A stretch of 64,000 nt of DNA, from positions 14,743,417-14,807,416 of the forward strand of contig NC_134959.1 of the NCBI RefSeq assembly GCF_965638725.1, written 5' to 3'. A program made the position numbers and the translations under genes. Shown here piece by piece: positions 14,082 to 24,000 of this stretch. Numbering within the stretch: position 1 is the first letter of the stretch; every line of letters begins with the position of its first letter. The DNA comes from Aptenodytes patagonicus. Lineage: Eukaryota; Chordata; Aves; Sphenisciformes; Spheniscidae. The notes beneath the pieces are model-generated. The model made no database searches. It was not told the DNA's origin and saw nothing but the letters and a program-made list of their open reading frames with translations.

Positions 14082-14310
14082 ATCACAAGCTGAACATAGT
14101 TTACAGAGTAATGCTGTTGCATGAAAAGCAAGTATCATACCACAATGTGTGAAGAGAAGCCAGGAGAACCTTTCCATTCTATACAGACTAATGAAGTCTC
14201 AACTGGAGAACTCTAGCATGACATTTAGGTGCCACACTTAAAGAAACGTGGACTAACTGGAAAGATTCAAGAAACTGGTCTCCATTCTATTGAAAGAGGT
14301 TAAGGCAGTT

Positions 14311-14925
14311 TATCCCACATTGCAACAGTTAATAAGCAAAAGCATTACTCCAGGCTACGTTTCTCTCAGCTTCTGCCGGAGGTCAGTTCAAAACTATTTT
14401 TAAAATGAAGAAATAAAATATATACCTCTGTTAAGAGAAAAATGATCGAAAAGCACATCTTAGTGAAGAATTTCCTGCAATCATTTCTTACTTATAGTGG
14501 GCATTGCTATCGTTTTTACTAGCTAAAATGTATGTATGTATTAATAAAGTACAGAAGCCAGGGCAGAAAGCATTACTGTTCTTGCAGTGAGGAGCCAACT
14601 CAACATAGTGCCAGTTTACCAGACCAATTATTATGTTGTACAGTCTACCCCTGTGCCCACTATTAATACATTTCTTTAGCTCAGGATGAAACTCCCTCAC
14701 TATGAAAGACAGAAATGCTGACTTTATTAGGTTAAATTATTTTTAAACCTGAAAAAAATAATGCATTCTTATTTTGAATAAATGTCACAGCAGAATGAAA
14801 AGGTGTTGCATATAAGCACTTCACTGCTTGCAAACCCTAATGACACCTTGATTAACACAGCATTGATGGTAAGGGAGCCAAGCAGCTTCAATGGGCTATA
14901 CGCAGCAACACTGTGACTTATGGCT
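14311..14925. other. Non-coding stretch, nothing recognised
   Basis: AT-rich sequence downstream of the decayed LINE. No convincing open frame, repeat or RNA gene is seen. Confidence 0.6.
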
Positions 14926-15153
14926 TTATATTTTTAAATTGGCCTCTCCAGCATGATCTGATAAATCAACACACAAGTCATTAAATGGTTCATTATCCCA
15001 ATAATATGATTCATTCTCTCTGCCAGGAAACACGAGATGATGGGCATCTTCTACTTGCAACCATGACTGTCCATCAAAATAACAGATTAACTGTACGAGG
15101 GAGTTCAGTTTGGTGTAGAGGTCAATGGGATGCTTCACATGGCAATTTTTCTT
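14926..15153 (-). CDS. Candidate terminal coding exon, product unknown (tentative)
   Basis: On the minus strand a pyrimidine-rich tract (the complement of the A-run near 15180-15186) leads to TTGCAG, giving a plausible acceptor with the exon starting at 15153. The frame then stays open for 75 codons to a TAA at 14926-14928. The predicted peptide contains the stretches LNSLVQLICYFDGQSW and LVFPGRENESYYWDNEPF and is acidic towards the end. It has no ATG at its start, so it could only be an internal or last exon. I do not recognise a family, and an open frame of this length can occur by chance. The candidate exon at 17.57-17.74 kb is on the same strand upstream and could belong to the same transcript, but nothing links them beyond orientation. 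Confidence 0.2.
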   Translation of the reverse strand, partial: KKNCHVKHPIDLYTKLNSLVQLICYFDGQSWLQVEDAHHLVFPGRENESYYWDNEPFNDLCVDLSDHAGEANLKI

Positions 15154-17565
15154 CTGCAAGGCTTGACCTCTTAGCAGGAAAAAAAAGTGTGGACAAAGAA
15201 GAAGAGAATGTGGTTATCCTGCTGTTAAGGCAGCTTTTAAAAATAAAACAATCATTAAGTTAAAAAATAAGAGCCATGACAAGAAAAAGAAACAGGGCTC
15301 ACATGTACCTAGCTAGCTATTTTCACACATGTAGTCAACAGACTTGAGTTAGACGGATTCTTTCTTTCTTAGGAAAGCAGAACTTAGATGTAGTTTAAAT
15401 AGGCAAATAATTCTGATATTATCTGAACATGGTCACTTAGACATGCTTGCCCTTAGTCACCATGATTGTTTAGTCACCATGAAGTCTGGCACAATTGGTA
15501 GTCTGTGCTTAGAAAAGGCCAAAAACTAAAGACCATGGCAATATGCTACAATTCAAGAGTGAGCTATACTGGCAGCTTTACATGTGCAAGCTGACATTTA
15601 ATGTGTCTGTTCTCTGTAGTCTAACACATGCTACAGTTCCTAAGTACTCATTATAGTTACCACTTAGTCAAGGAAAAGTCTTTGTGATTACCAGTATGCT
15701 AATAGTTTTAAATGTCTCCCTAAGCAATTCTAATATGTTTACTGTAGTATGAGTACATTAAATATATTTCTAAATAAAAACATGTACATAAAGATTAACT
15801 GATTCAAGAGAAAGAGCAATGCAACCCTGCATACTAACTACTAACGATCATTTGAAGTATACAGAGAACGGTGCCCAAGTGGGTATAGAATAGCTGCTCT
15901 ACTGTGACAGAACCAACTATCACTTTTTTACTATGCATTCATATTTCAGATTGTCCGAAAGGTCCAGACAGCTATAGCAATACCACCATACAGTATATTT
16001 CTTAGTGAAGAAAGAGGACAAATTACTTCTAGTAAATTGTCTCATAAAAGCTTTTACTACATTATTGCCAAGCCTTGAAACAAAAGGCAATTTCATATAT
16101 TCACACTCAGTTACTGTGACATCAGAGTATATGTGTGTGTGTTTATGCATATATTCAAATTTTCATTTACAATTTTATGCATGTATTATTACACACGCAT
16201 ATATATAAAATCCTTCCCCTTTTTGAGTGAAAAATTTGAATTCAGATACACTTGTCAAGAGCCAATAGTTATACTTCACTTTGTCAGTAGGTCTGAATAA
16301 GAATTACTAGATATATAAAAAATAAGTCCCTGTTATCACTGTGTTATGCTGAAGATCATGAAACACCCCTGTAAAGACAAAAGGTTTTGAAAAAAAATCT
16401 CTGGCCTAAACGAATGAAAAGTAGAAAAAACTGTATGATCATTAATTCACAGAAACAATGAATAGAAGCAAGTGTGCATTCCTACCTCCAGTGACTCACA
16501 ATACATCAACATCTATTACACAATTTAAAAAAACCACGCTGATTTATACATAGATTGTGTCTTTAAGCTTAATCATATTAGCTCAAGGTTTGTCTTCAAA
16601 ATTGAAGGATTCTTATACTCCTTCCCAAGATTATAATTCCAACAAAAATTTGATTTTGTAAGTTTTTTTCCTGGGGTCTGAAAAACAGTTACAAACAACA
16701 GCAAATACACAAATACCTGTTGTATAGTACTTACAGGAGATGGGAAAGATGAGGTTTTCCTAAAGATATCAGAGAATTGTGCAAAACCATAGTAAAAGCC
16801 AGGATTTGGGTTAATTTTGTACTCAGGATAAGCCCAAGTGTTGTACCAGAACCTTTAGCTGGAACTTTCCACACAAAATTAGATACAGGAAGATGCAAAG
16901 GATACTTAGGCAAATTATTACATGACAATGATGGTCCTTTATAAATTATTTCATATAGTTACAGCAGGGAGCAGACCTTGTTCCTTAAAGTCAAAACATT
17001 ACTAAATTTACAGACTATGAACATTCCATAAAAACCATCACTTAAATCCAGTCTTCAGCATCCCTGTAACTACAGGCCAGAGAGGTGAAGGAATTCAGGC
17101 ACAATTTTAAAAAATATTCATATATATATAAAAAGGATCCAGTTTTCTGAAAGTTGAAAGCCCAGGCATTTTCACTAATGCCAGCTGCACTTACAGTACA
17201 GATTCTGAGAAATCTGTTACATGGATTTTGAGGTATCAGCCATTATGCATCTCTCAAGAGCTGGAGTATAAACTGGACAGAGCAGCAGAATGGCATGCTT
17301 GAATAATTGCACATGCAAGTAGATTGTATGGTTTGGCTTTGAGGCTTAACGGAACTGCAGCTCTTACTGCCCAGAAAGTCTTAACAAATAATCTGTTCCT
17401 AGGACAGTGCTTAAAGAGACCAGAGTCTGACTGGAACCTCTGAGAGTTTAAAAACACGTGGAGATTCACAAACTCGCCCACTGATTGAACTATGACATGG
17501 TCCAGTTTTGAGCACTTAGTTGAAAGCACCTTGACTTAAAATAAGTAGATTTTGGCTGGCATTAC
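15154..17565. other. Non-coding stretch, nothing recognised
   Basis: AT-rich DNA with short chance frames. It holds a 17-bp-period near-duplication of a TTAGTCACCATGA motif at about 15452-15483, and an alternating purine-pyrimidine run at 16191-16207. No gene or transposon is identified. Confidence 0.6.
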
Positions 17566-17737
17566 CTGCAGCAAACATGATAGAAGCTCTTTCCTGATAC
17601 TGACAAACGCAAGAGTAACACACTCCCTGTGGCTCCCCGAGGAGGCGAATGGCATGGAACACTGTACGTTTACGAGGCAGCAGATAGACATCATTTGTAT
17701 GCTGTTCATTCATCATGTTGATTAATAAGAACATAAC
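17566..17737 (-). CDS. Candidate internal coding exon, product unknown (tentative)
   Basis: On the minus strand CAG precedes position 17737 and a good donor (GCAG then GTAAT) follows position 17566, bounding 172 bases that are open in one frame. The peptide contains EQHTNDVYLLPRKR, TVFHAIRLLGEPQG and CYSCVCQYQER. Several arginines use CGN codons, so CpG content is higher than in the surrounding DNA, as expected of a coding exon in AT-rich intron. The frame is closed just upstream by a TGA, so it needs the splice acceptor. That acceptor has a poor pyrimidine tract, which lowers confidence. I do not recognise the protein. A minus-strand gene starting at the CpG island 10 kb upstream could include it, but this is inference only. 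Confidence 0.33.
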
Positions 17738-19638
17738 CTGATGTTCAAGCTACCGCTTCATTTTCTAACCAGTTAATGAAGATTTCCATTCAACATTTAA
17801 GTTCTCTGGCTAGCAAGCAACATTCTAGATTTATCACAGTTTACATCAATAGAATTTATTTTTCTTAATTTGCTTTCTTAGTTGGTAGAGCACACAAATA
17901 CAACACGTGGGAGGCAGTAGAAAGATTCTTTGCTGTTTCAAGTTATTGATCAGAAATAAGCATCGCTCAAAATGATTCAGTCTCAAAATCATGCATTATT
18001 TTGAATGGCTGACAAAGTTCTCTATAGAAAGAAGTAATTCAGGAATTAAAACAATTGGAAGAAAAGAATGTTTTGTTTGCTTAAATCTGGGGGAAAAAAT
18101 ACTAAACAAAAAAAGAATATCATGTTCCTAAGGTAACTTAGAACTTGCTGTCTATGTGGAATACATGAAAGAAAAAGGGGAGGGGGGGCAGAAATGAAAA
18201 AGAAAAAAAGAAAATGCAATGTATGGGCCTCAAACTGTTTCCCTTTAATCTGGGGATATCACCGTCATTTGCTACTGGTAGCAGAAGGTGACAATTCTTC
18301 TGCCTTTGTGTTTATTTGGGGGAGTGGGGGCATTTGTATACAGGAAATTCTCTTCTAAAGCCATTTACTGATGCAAGTTACATTAAAGAAATCACTATAT
18401 GCTACTGAAAAGTTTTGATTCTCATCAGCCCACATTTCTGCTAGGTTTGCTGCGCTTATTTTCCACGGTCCCTGACCAGCTGTCATGTGATACAGAAACC
18501 CATTCTGTGTTTAGTCCACTGAGAGCAGGAGTCTGTTACAGTCCTACAAGTGCGCGTGCACACACACACACCAAACCCACGTTGGCCAAGAGGCCAACTG
18601 GCTTGCAAATCAAAATATGTCAATTTAGCTTAACAGCATTTAAAACTACAAAAGCTAAATAAAATTGTTCAACTTTTACTTCAGTAAGTTCAGTCTTCCA
18701 GAGGCTGTACATGAAAGTGAACAATGATCAGTAGTTGCATGACATTCTGCCTTAATTCTGATTTTTTTTTCCCATTTGACTTCATCCATGTAGCATTCAA
18801 GACTGTAACAGCACCCCTTCTGATATTTATTCATTGCTATAGCAATATGCCAGAGCACTCTGTATCATTTAAAAACCTAATGAAGCTCTATCATTATTGC
18901 TAGTTAGACTCTTCACAAAATTTTACTATGATTATTCGTTTGCATTACAGTATTTCTCTTCCACATTAATCTTGCTCCTCATACTAACAGTAGTGCTTTC
19001 CTGTAAACTAATGTCTCTGTCACTTGCATCCTTAAAGGTTGACTATTCTCTGTTTAGGAGTCACTACTTCTCCCTGTGTATTTTCTTTGATGCCCTTTAA
19101 AAGCTGTCAGAGCATGAAAATAGAGCAGTTATGGCAACAGGTAAACTTTCTCTCCCACAGCCCCCAGCCAACAGCTCTCTTACAAAAACTGGTCAGTTGA
19201 CCTCCTCCTCTCTTCTTCACCACAAGGCAGTACTGTCACCCTTATGATTAATAAACAATACCTTACTATTGGACAGAAAGGAAATTCCTTCATACAAGAT
19301 AAAGCCTGGTCTATACATAGATTTTACTCCACTGTAACTCATATATAAATGAGAATAAGAAAAACCTCAAGCCTTGATACAAAGTTATCTTCACAATCTA
19401 GCACCAGTGGAAATAGAGAAGAATGCCGAGAGCCGGTATACAAATATATTTATAGCTGTCATTACATCCATAGGGTGATAGTGCTACCTAAGGAAGGATG
19501 AGATGTACCTCAACCACATTTGTTCAGTAAAAGTAATAACACACCATGGAGCTATACAGACCCTTATGTTCCTTTTAGTTATAAACACAGCTACTACTTG
19601 AACACATTTGCAAAAGCAATTTCTGCATTCATCCTGCA
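17738..19638. other. Non-coding stretch with a purine tract and a Z-DNA-prone run
   Basis: It contains a purine-rich tract at about 18167-18216 with a G-run, and an alternating purine-pyrimidine stretch at 18550-18571. No open frame here carries a recognisable domain. Confidence 0.6.
18550..18571. repeat. 22-bp alternating purine-pyrimidine run (GT/GC/CA)
   Basis: A strictly alternating run that begins GTGCGCGTGC and continues as CA units. Such tracts favour Z-DNA in vitro. Here it is probably a short microsatellite. Confidence 0.85.
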
Positions 19639-19752
19639 TTCTCACTTCTGCTTTTCCGATTCTCTCCCCCATCCCACCGGGGCAGGGGTGGGGGGAGGAG
19701 TGAGCGAGCGGCTGTGTGGTGCTCGGTTGCTGACTGGGGTTAAACCACAACA
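19639..19752 (+). mobile_element. 3' fragment of an ERVL-like LTR
   Basis: The 114 bases align by eye to the last part of the solo LTR at 20518-21094. They share the TTCTCACTTCT lead, the TTCTCTCCCCCATC block, the G-rich run, GAGTGAGCGAG, GGCTGTGTGGT, CTCGGTTGC and the GGTTAAACCACAACA terminus. It ends with the CA expected of a retroviral LTR. Everything upstream of the polyadenylation region is missing, so it is 5' truncated and cannot drive transcription. It has the same orientation as the solo LTR 766 bp downstream, and no gag- or pol-like sequence lies between them. Confidence 0.85.
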
Positions 19753-20512
19753 CACAGTAATCTTCAACCAACACAGAAATATGGTAACTTTCTACTGTGC
19801 TAGATTAGGGCTGGTTTCAGAGAGGTTTGCACAGTATTACCTCAATAGAATTCCTTGCTCCTTCAACATTGACTTCTGTCAAGCAAGTTTCGTTCTTATA
19901 TTGATGTGCATTGTAGAGAAAAGGGAGATAATTTTGCAAGACATCAGTGGCAGTGCAAAACTGAATCTGGAAGCAAAGGAACATTTTATTATTTATTATT
20001 TTTTTATGTATTAATATTTAGAAAGCAAGAGAAGCAGCTCTTTTTATCTGTTATTTTAAAAATAAACTTGGTCTAAACTATTGAAGTGAAGAAATTGTCT
20101 TAAAACAATTTCAGAAGAAAATTTCTTAAGGTTCACAAAACAGTTTTGTGATTATATCTATGTACTATTTCATATGTACTATTTTAAAATAAGTGCGCAC
20201 TACTTGAAAAGTCTTAGTTGCTAGTAGCCATTAAATGTAAACAAACACCACACATATTCAAAATAAGAATTCTTTTTTTTTTTTCCGGTTTAAAAATAAT
20301 TTAACCTAATAAAGTCAGCATTTCTGTCTTTCATAGTGAGGGAGAGGCCCAGTCTTCTGTAGCCTGTATTTCACTGCTTTTTCTTGTCTGTGCCATACTC
20401 CAGTGCAAAAATATTAGAGCAGGAGTTAAGGCAAATCCAGCTGCAAATTTCACCTAAAAGGTTGTTCTCCATATGGGAAGAACTATTGGTAGTTCTTCTT
20501 CCATCCATCTAT
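19753..20512. other. Unique sequence between two LTR copies
   Basis: AT-rich sequence with a T-run near 20273-20284. I see no retroviral coding remnants or primer-binding site, which argues against this being the shrunken interior of one provirus. Confidence 0.6.
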
Positions 20513-20517
20513 CCCAT
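20513..20517. repeat. Target-site duplication CCCAT, left copy
   Basis: CCCAT lies directly before the TG that opens the LTR and is repeated exactly at 21095-21099. Five bases is the duplication size typical of ERVL-type integrases. Confidence 0.93.
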
Positions 20518-21094
20518 TGTCCTGGTTTCAGCAGGGATAGAGTTAATTTCCTTCCTAGTAGCTGGCACAGTGCTGTGTATTGGATTTAGTATGAGAACAA
20601 CGTTGATAACACACCGATGTTTTAGTTTTTGGTAAGTAGTGCTTACACTAGTCAAGGACTTTTCAGCTTCCCATGCTCTACGGACTGAGAAGGCTGGAGG
20701 TGCACAAGGAGCTGGGAGGGGGCACAGCCAGGACAGCTGACCCCAACTGGCCAAAGGGACATTCCATACCATGGGACGTCATGCTCAGTACAGAAACTGG
20801 GGGAAAGCTGGCGGGGGGGCCACTGCTCCGGGGACTGGCTGGGCATCGGTCGGCAGGTGGTGAGCAATTGCACTGTGCATCACTTGCTTTGTGTAGTAGT
20901 AGTAGTAGTACATTATTATTATTATTATTGTTATTATTATTTTATTTCAATTATTAAACTGTTTTTATCTCAACCCATGAGTTTTTCTCACTTCTACTCT
21001 TCCAATTCTCTCCCCCATCACACTGGGGGCGGGGGGGAGGAGTGAGTGAGTGGCTGTGTGGTACTCGGTTGCCGACTGAGGTTAAACCACAATA
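20518..21094 (+). mobile_element. Solo LTR of an ERVL-like avian endogenous retrovirus
   Basis: A 577-bp LTR opens with TGTCCTGGTTTCAGC and closes with GGTTAAACCACAATA, where the final CA has mutated to TA. It is bounded by identical CCCAT duplications. The opening and the closing are recognisable in the minus-strand copy at 38813-39398, so both belong to one family. A GACGTCAT element survives at about 20775-20782, but the TATA box seen in the other copy is lost here (CAGTACAGAAA in its place). A triplet microsatellite sits at 20893-20941, followed by the TTAAACTG-TTTTATCTCAACCCATGAG region that the family shares. There is no internal retroviral sequence on either side, so this is the product of LTR-LTR recombination. 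Confidence 0.93.
20893..20941 (+). repeat. (GTA)6 followed by (ATT)n triplet microsatellite inside the LTR
   Basis: Six GTA units at 20893-20910 run into ATT units to about 20941, with one G interruption. The corresponding part of the minus-strand LTR lacks this expansion, so it arose after this copy inserted or in its immediate progenitor. Confidence 0.93.
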
Positions 21095-21099
21095 CCCAT
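21095..21099. repeat. Target-site duplication CCCAT, right copy
   Basis: An exact match to 20513-20517, directly after the LTR end. It fixes both LTR boundaries. Confidence 0.93.
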
Positions 21100-24000
21100 C
21101 AAAAAGAGCACTGAGCCATGCAATGCCTAACTCAGATTTTTTTCTTAAATCAAGCACATTTATACTCTCAATACATATACAATTTCCAACAAAGGCGTGG
21201 GCACACGTACACACATGAGCATATTCAGCTGGAGAAAATCTCTGCAGTTCAGAATTGAGAAGTTATGAGACTTTGTCTGGGTCCTACTATGCAAACATGT
21301 TCTCGCTTTACCTCCTGGGCTGCTGCACAACATTTTTTTCCTACAGAGTGCCCTGAATACAATGCCTAAGTGTTGCTAAACATACAGGTTTGAACAAACT
21401 TAATTAGAAACCTGAGTTATGAGTGAAATCTAACACTGGGTGGTCATGACTTTGAAAGTCACAACCCCTAGAGTTTTTATGGCTTCTTAGGCTTACAAAC
21501 CTGGGTCCAGAATTACAGCATTTCAGGGGAAGGACTTGCATTCTTGTCATCTTTGGCAAATCCACAATAATTAGGGGTTTTATCATGACCAAATTAAGCC
21601 ACATTTAACAGTTTTAATGATATAATATTTAGTAGTTTACCCAAAACAAAAGAATGAATGTCAAGGAAGCTTTGACAATTTTCAGCAATTGTTAGTTTTG
21701 CTGTATATAAAAAGTTTATATAAATAAGCATATACAAAAGTTTATATAAAACCTTTTCCAGAGGTTTGGGGCAAGCAAAACATCTTCACTTCTGCTTGGC
21801 TGAACACTCCTGAAGTACTGCTAGAATCCTGATCGTTTTGCAAAAACATGAACAGTCTTCAGCTGATGACGGTCTCAGCTGATGTGCAAATTCCTGGGAA
21901 CCAATAGGCTTTTGTGATAAAAAAGCACTGTGTGTTATGGTAGCGTACATCCAGATAATGATTTAGTCACAAATGATCATGTTATCATGAAGATTTACAA
22001 TGAAATTCTGACCTCTCTGCACTAAATAGCAGAACGATTATCCTCAGTGGGACCGCCTCACTTCATTCTGACAAATACACACCTGGTGAAAGAGGGAGCA
22101 GCTATCCAACAGAACAACCACTGGCCCTTAAGAAGTGCTCAGAAACAGCAGTTACAGTAACGGATGCTTTAATTCTTCTGGAGGAGAGTTAGCTCCTCAG
22201 TGAGTGTTATGAGACTTATCTTTTGGGAATAGTGATTACAGAGAAGTGGAAGGATTTTTTTGAGGGAAGCACAAGCATACAAGGACAGCTCTAACAATGC
22301 ATGATAAAGTTGTCTGTTTTCCCTCTCTCCAGAAACTGTTTCACAGATCAGTAAAATAAGCAATATAGATATAACCTATTTTTATTCTAACACTAACTCT
22401 TGCAAGGGCCATTCCTGACCAAAGATATTTGGGGAACTTCATTGCTAAAAACTGAAAAGATGCCCACATGCTTCCCTACTTCTCTAAGACACACAACAAT
22501 GTCTGTCTTGACTTTTTTATTCTCCTGATTGATTACAATTCCAGTGAGACTGGTTTTTTCCAGAAAACTAAAGCAAATACAGTCTCTCCCATGGACACAC
22601 CACAGGACTTTTATAAGCTGCTTATGCGAATGACTACTTAGCTGGAGATGGTTTGACGCAGGACACTAACATCAATTATAAACTGGGATGCACGGAACTA
22701 AGACGCGATAGGAACCCTTCTGCTTCTGTTTTCATGACATGCAGTTTAAACTATACCACTACTTTCCACCGGCCTCTAATTCAGTAGAAACTCTTATAGC
22801 CAAACTGTCTCATCAAAACATACATTATTGGTACTGCTACTACTTAACCCACATTTTTTTCTGGGAGATTTACTTTATGCTTCAGGATTGGCTCAGCGAA
22901 GGAAATCAAATTCATCTCTGCTGCAGTTTCAAGCATATTCTTTCTGCATAAAAACTTTCATCTGTGAACAAAAAAAAAAAGGGGCGGGGGATTCTCACAA
23001 ACTTTCTACTTGATGTAAACAGGCACAAGCATTTGTGTTACACAAACAGATGCCTCCCATGTGCCAGCCTTCACACACTCACTGGTCGGCAGGTGGATTG
23101 AACCTTCTTCTCTGCAATGCTCTGGATGGGGACGGATTGCCTCATTAACTTCTTACTTGTGTTCAAGCGTAAAGCTATGAGGAACCTTCCTTGTTGTGCA
23201 GCTATTCCATGGAAAAAACAGTTCTATTCTACAAAGTTAGGTTACCCTTGCTTTCTGCAGGTTTTTTTTTTTACCCACTTACATTGAACATTTCCTTTGG
23301 AAAAGGGAGGAAAGTTGTATGGGTTTATTTTGTCTTTACCCCTCCCAGGGAGAATTCACTTGTTCTTAAGATAACAACGTAACTGCTTTAACAAAGTTCA
23401 ATCTTGCAAAGACAAGGCCCTCTATTTCAGCAAGCTGACGTGGCAAGATTAACTTGTGTATGTCTAACTGTTCTTATGCTTGAGAACAATCAGATGCCCA
23501 AGTGCCAGACTGCAACAAGAGTGATCAGTATCCTGCAGGATCAAGCCTTGAATCCTTGAATATAAATAAAAGCTAGTAAGGAGTTTTACAAGCATTTCAT
23601 CACTTTGGTTCTTCAAGGTGGCATAAAAGCGGGTTTTTTTATTTCTTGTCATATAGTATACTATTTTATTCCTTGGATTTTGGATTCCTTGGTTTCCTTT
23701 GCACTTGAGATTTTTGCAAAAAAGCAGATTCTGTGAGATTTTAATTTTAAATGTCAGTACATTCTAAACAGTCCTGGACTTCCACAAAAGCATCGATTTC
23801 AACTTTATCCTATCTCACTAAGTATTCCCTAGGACTTAAATGGAAGTGACAGCATCAGAATTGGTTGTAGATAATGTATTTGGAACCAGATTACATAAAC
23901 TAGTATTATGTGTAATTAATAGACATCCAGAGATATCTGCCTTTCTAGATTCAGTTACAGAAAGAGCGCCTTATGGCACATCTTTGCAAATCTGTTTTCC

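Larger units (their letters stand above)
12950..14310 (+). mobile_element. Ancient decayed CR1/L3-like LINE fragment (reverse transcriptase region)
   Basis: Plus-strand sequence follows the order of a CR1-type reverse transcriptase with heavy decay. At about 13214-13240 the frame reads GPMDFILKY, where CR1-type elements have a conserved Gly-Pro-Asp-Gly-Ile-His block. At 13801-13866 an uninterrupted frame reads NHLDEGIRTTFTK and shortly after PDTKLG. This matches the region around the catalytic ADD box, with the first Asp of the pair replaced by Pro. At about 14150-14290 come the traces of the C-terminal block (two-site Tyr/Leu region, then a GTGGAC-ACTGGA stretch typical of old CR1/L3 copies). 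Stops and indels are frequent and an A/C-rich tract interrupts it at 13389-13470. The ends are approximate and the 5' part (12950-13200) is the least certain. The copy is clearly much older than the CR1 at 43.8-46.1 kb. Confidence 0.7.

Noticed and set aside
19520..20014. 164-codon plus-strand frame
   Set aside because: It runs straight through the LTR fragment at 19639-19752 and into AT-rich flank, so it is a chance read-through.
19753..20512. Shrunken provirus between the two LTR copies
   Set aside because: No primer-binding site, gag, pol or env traces are visible, and the downstream LTR has its own complete CCCAT target duplication.
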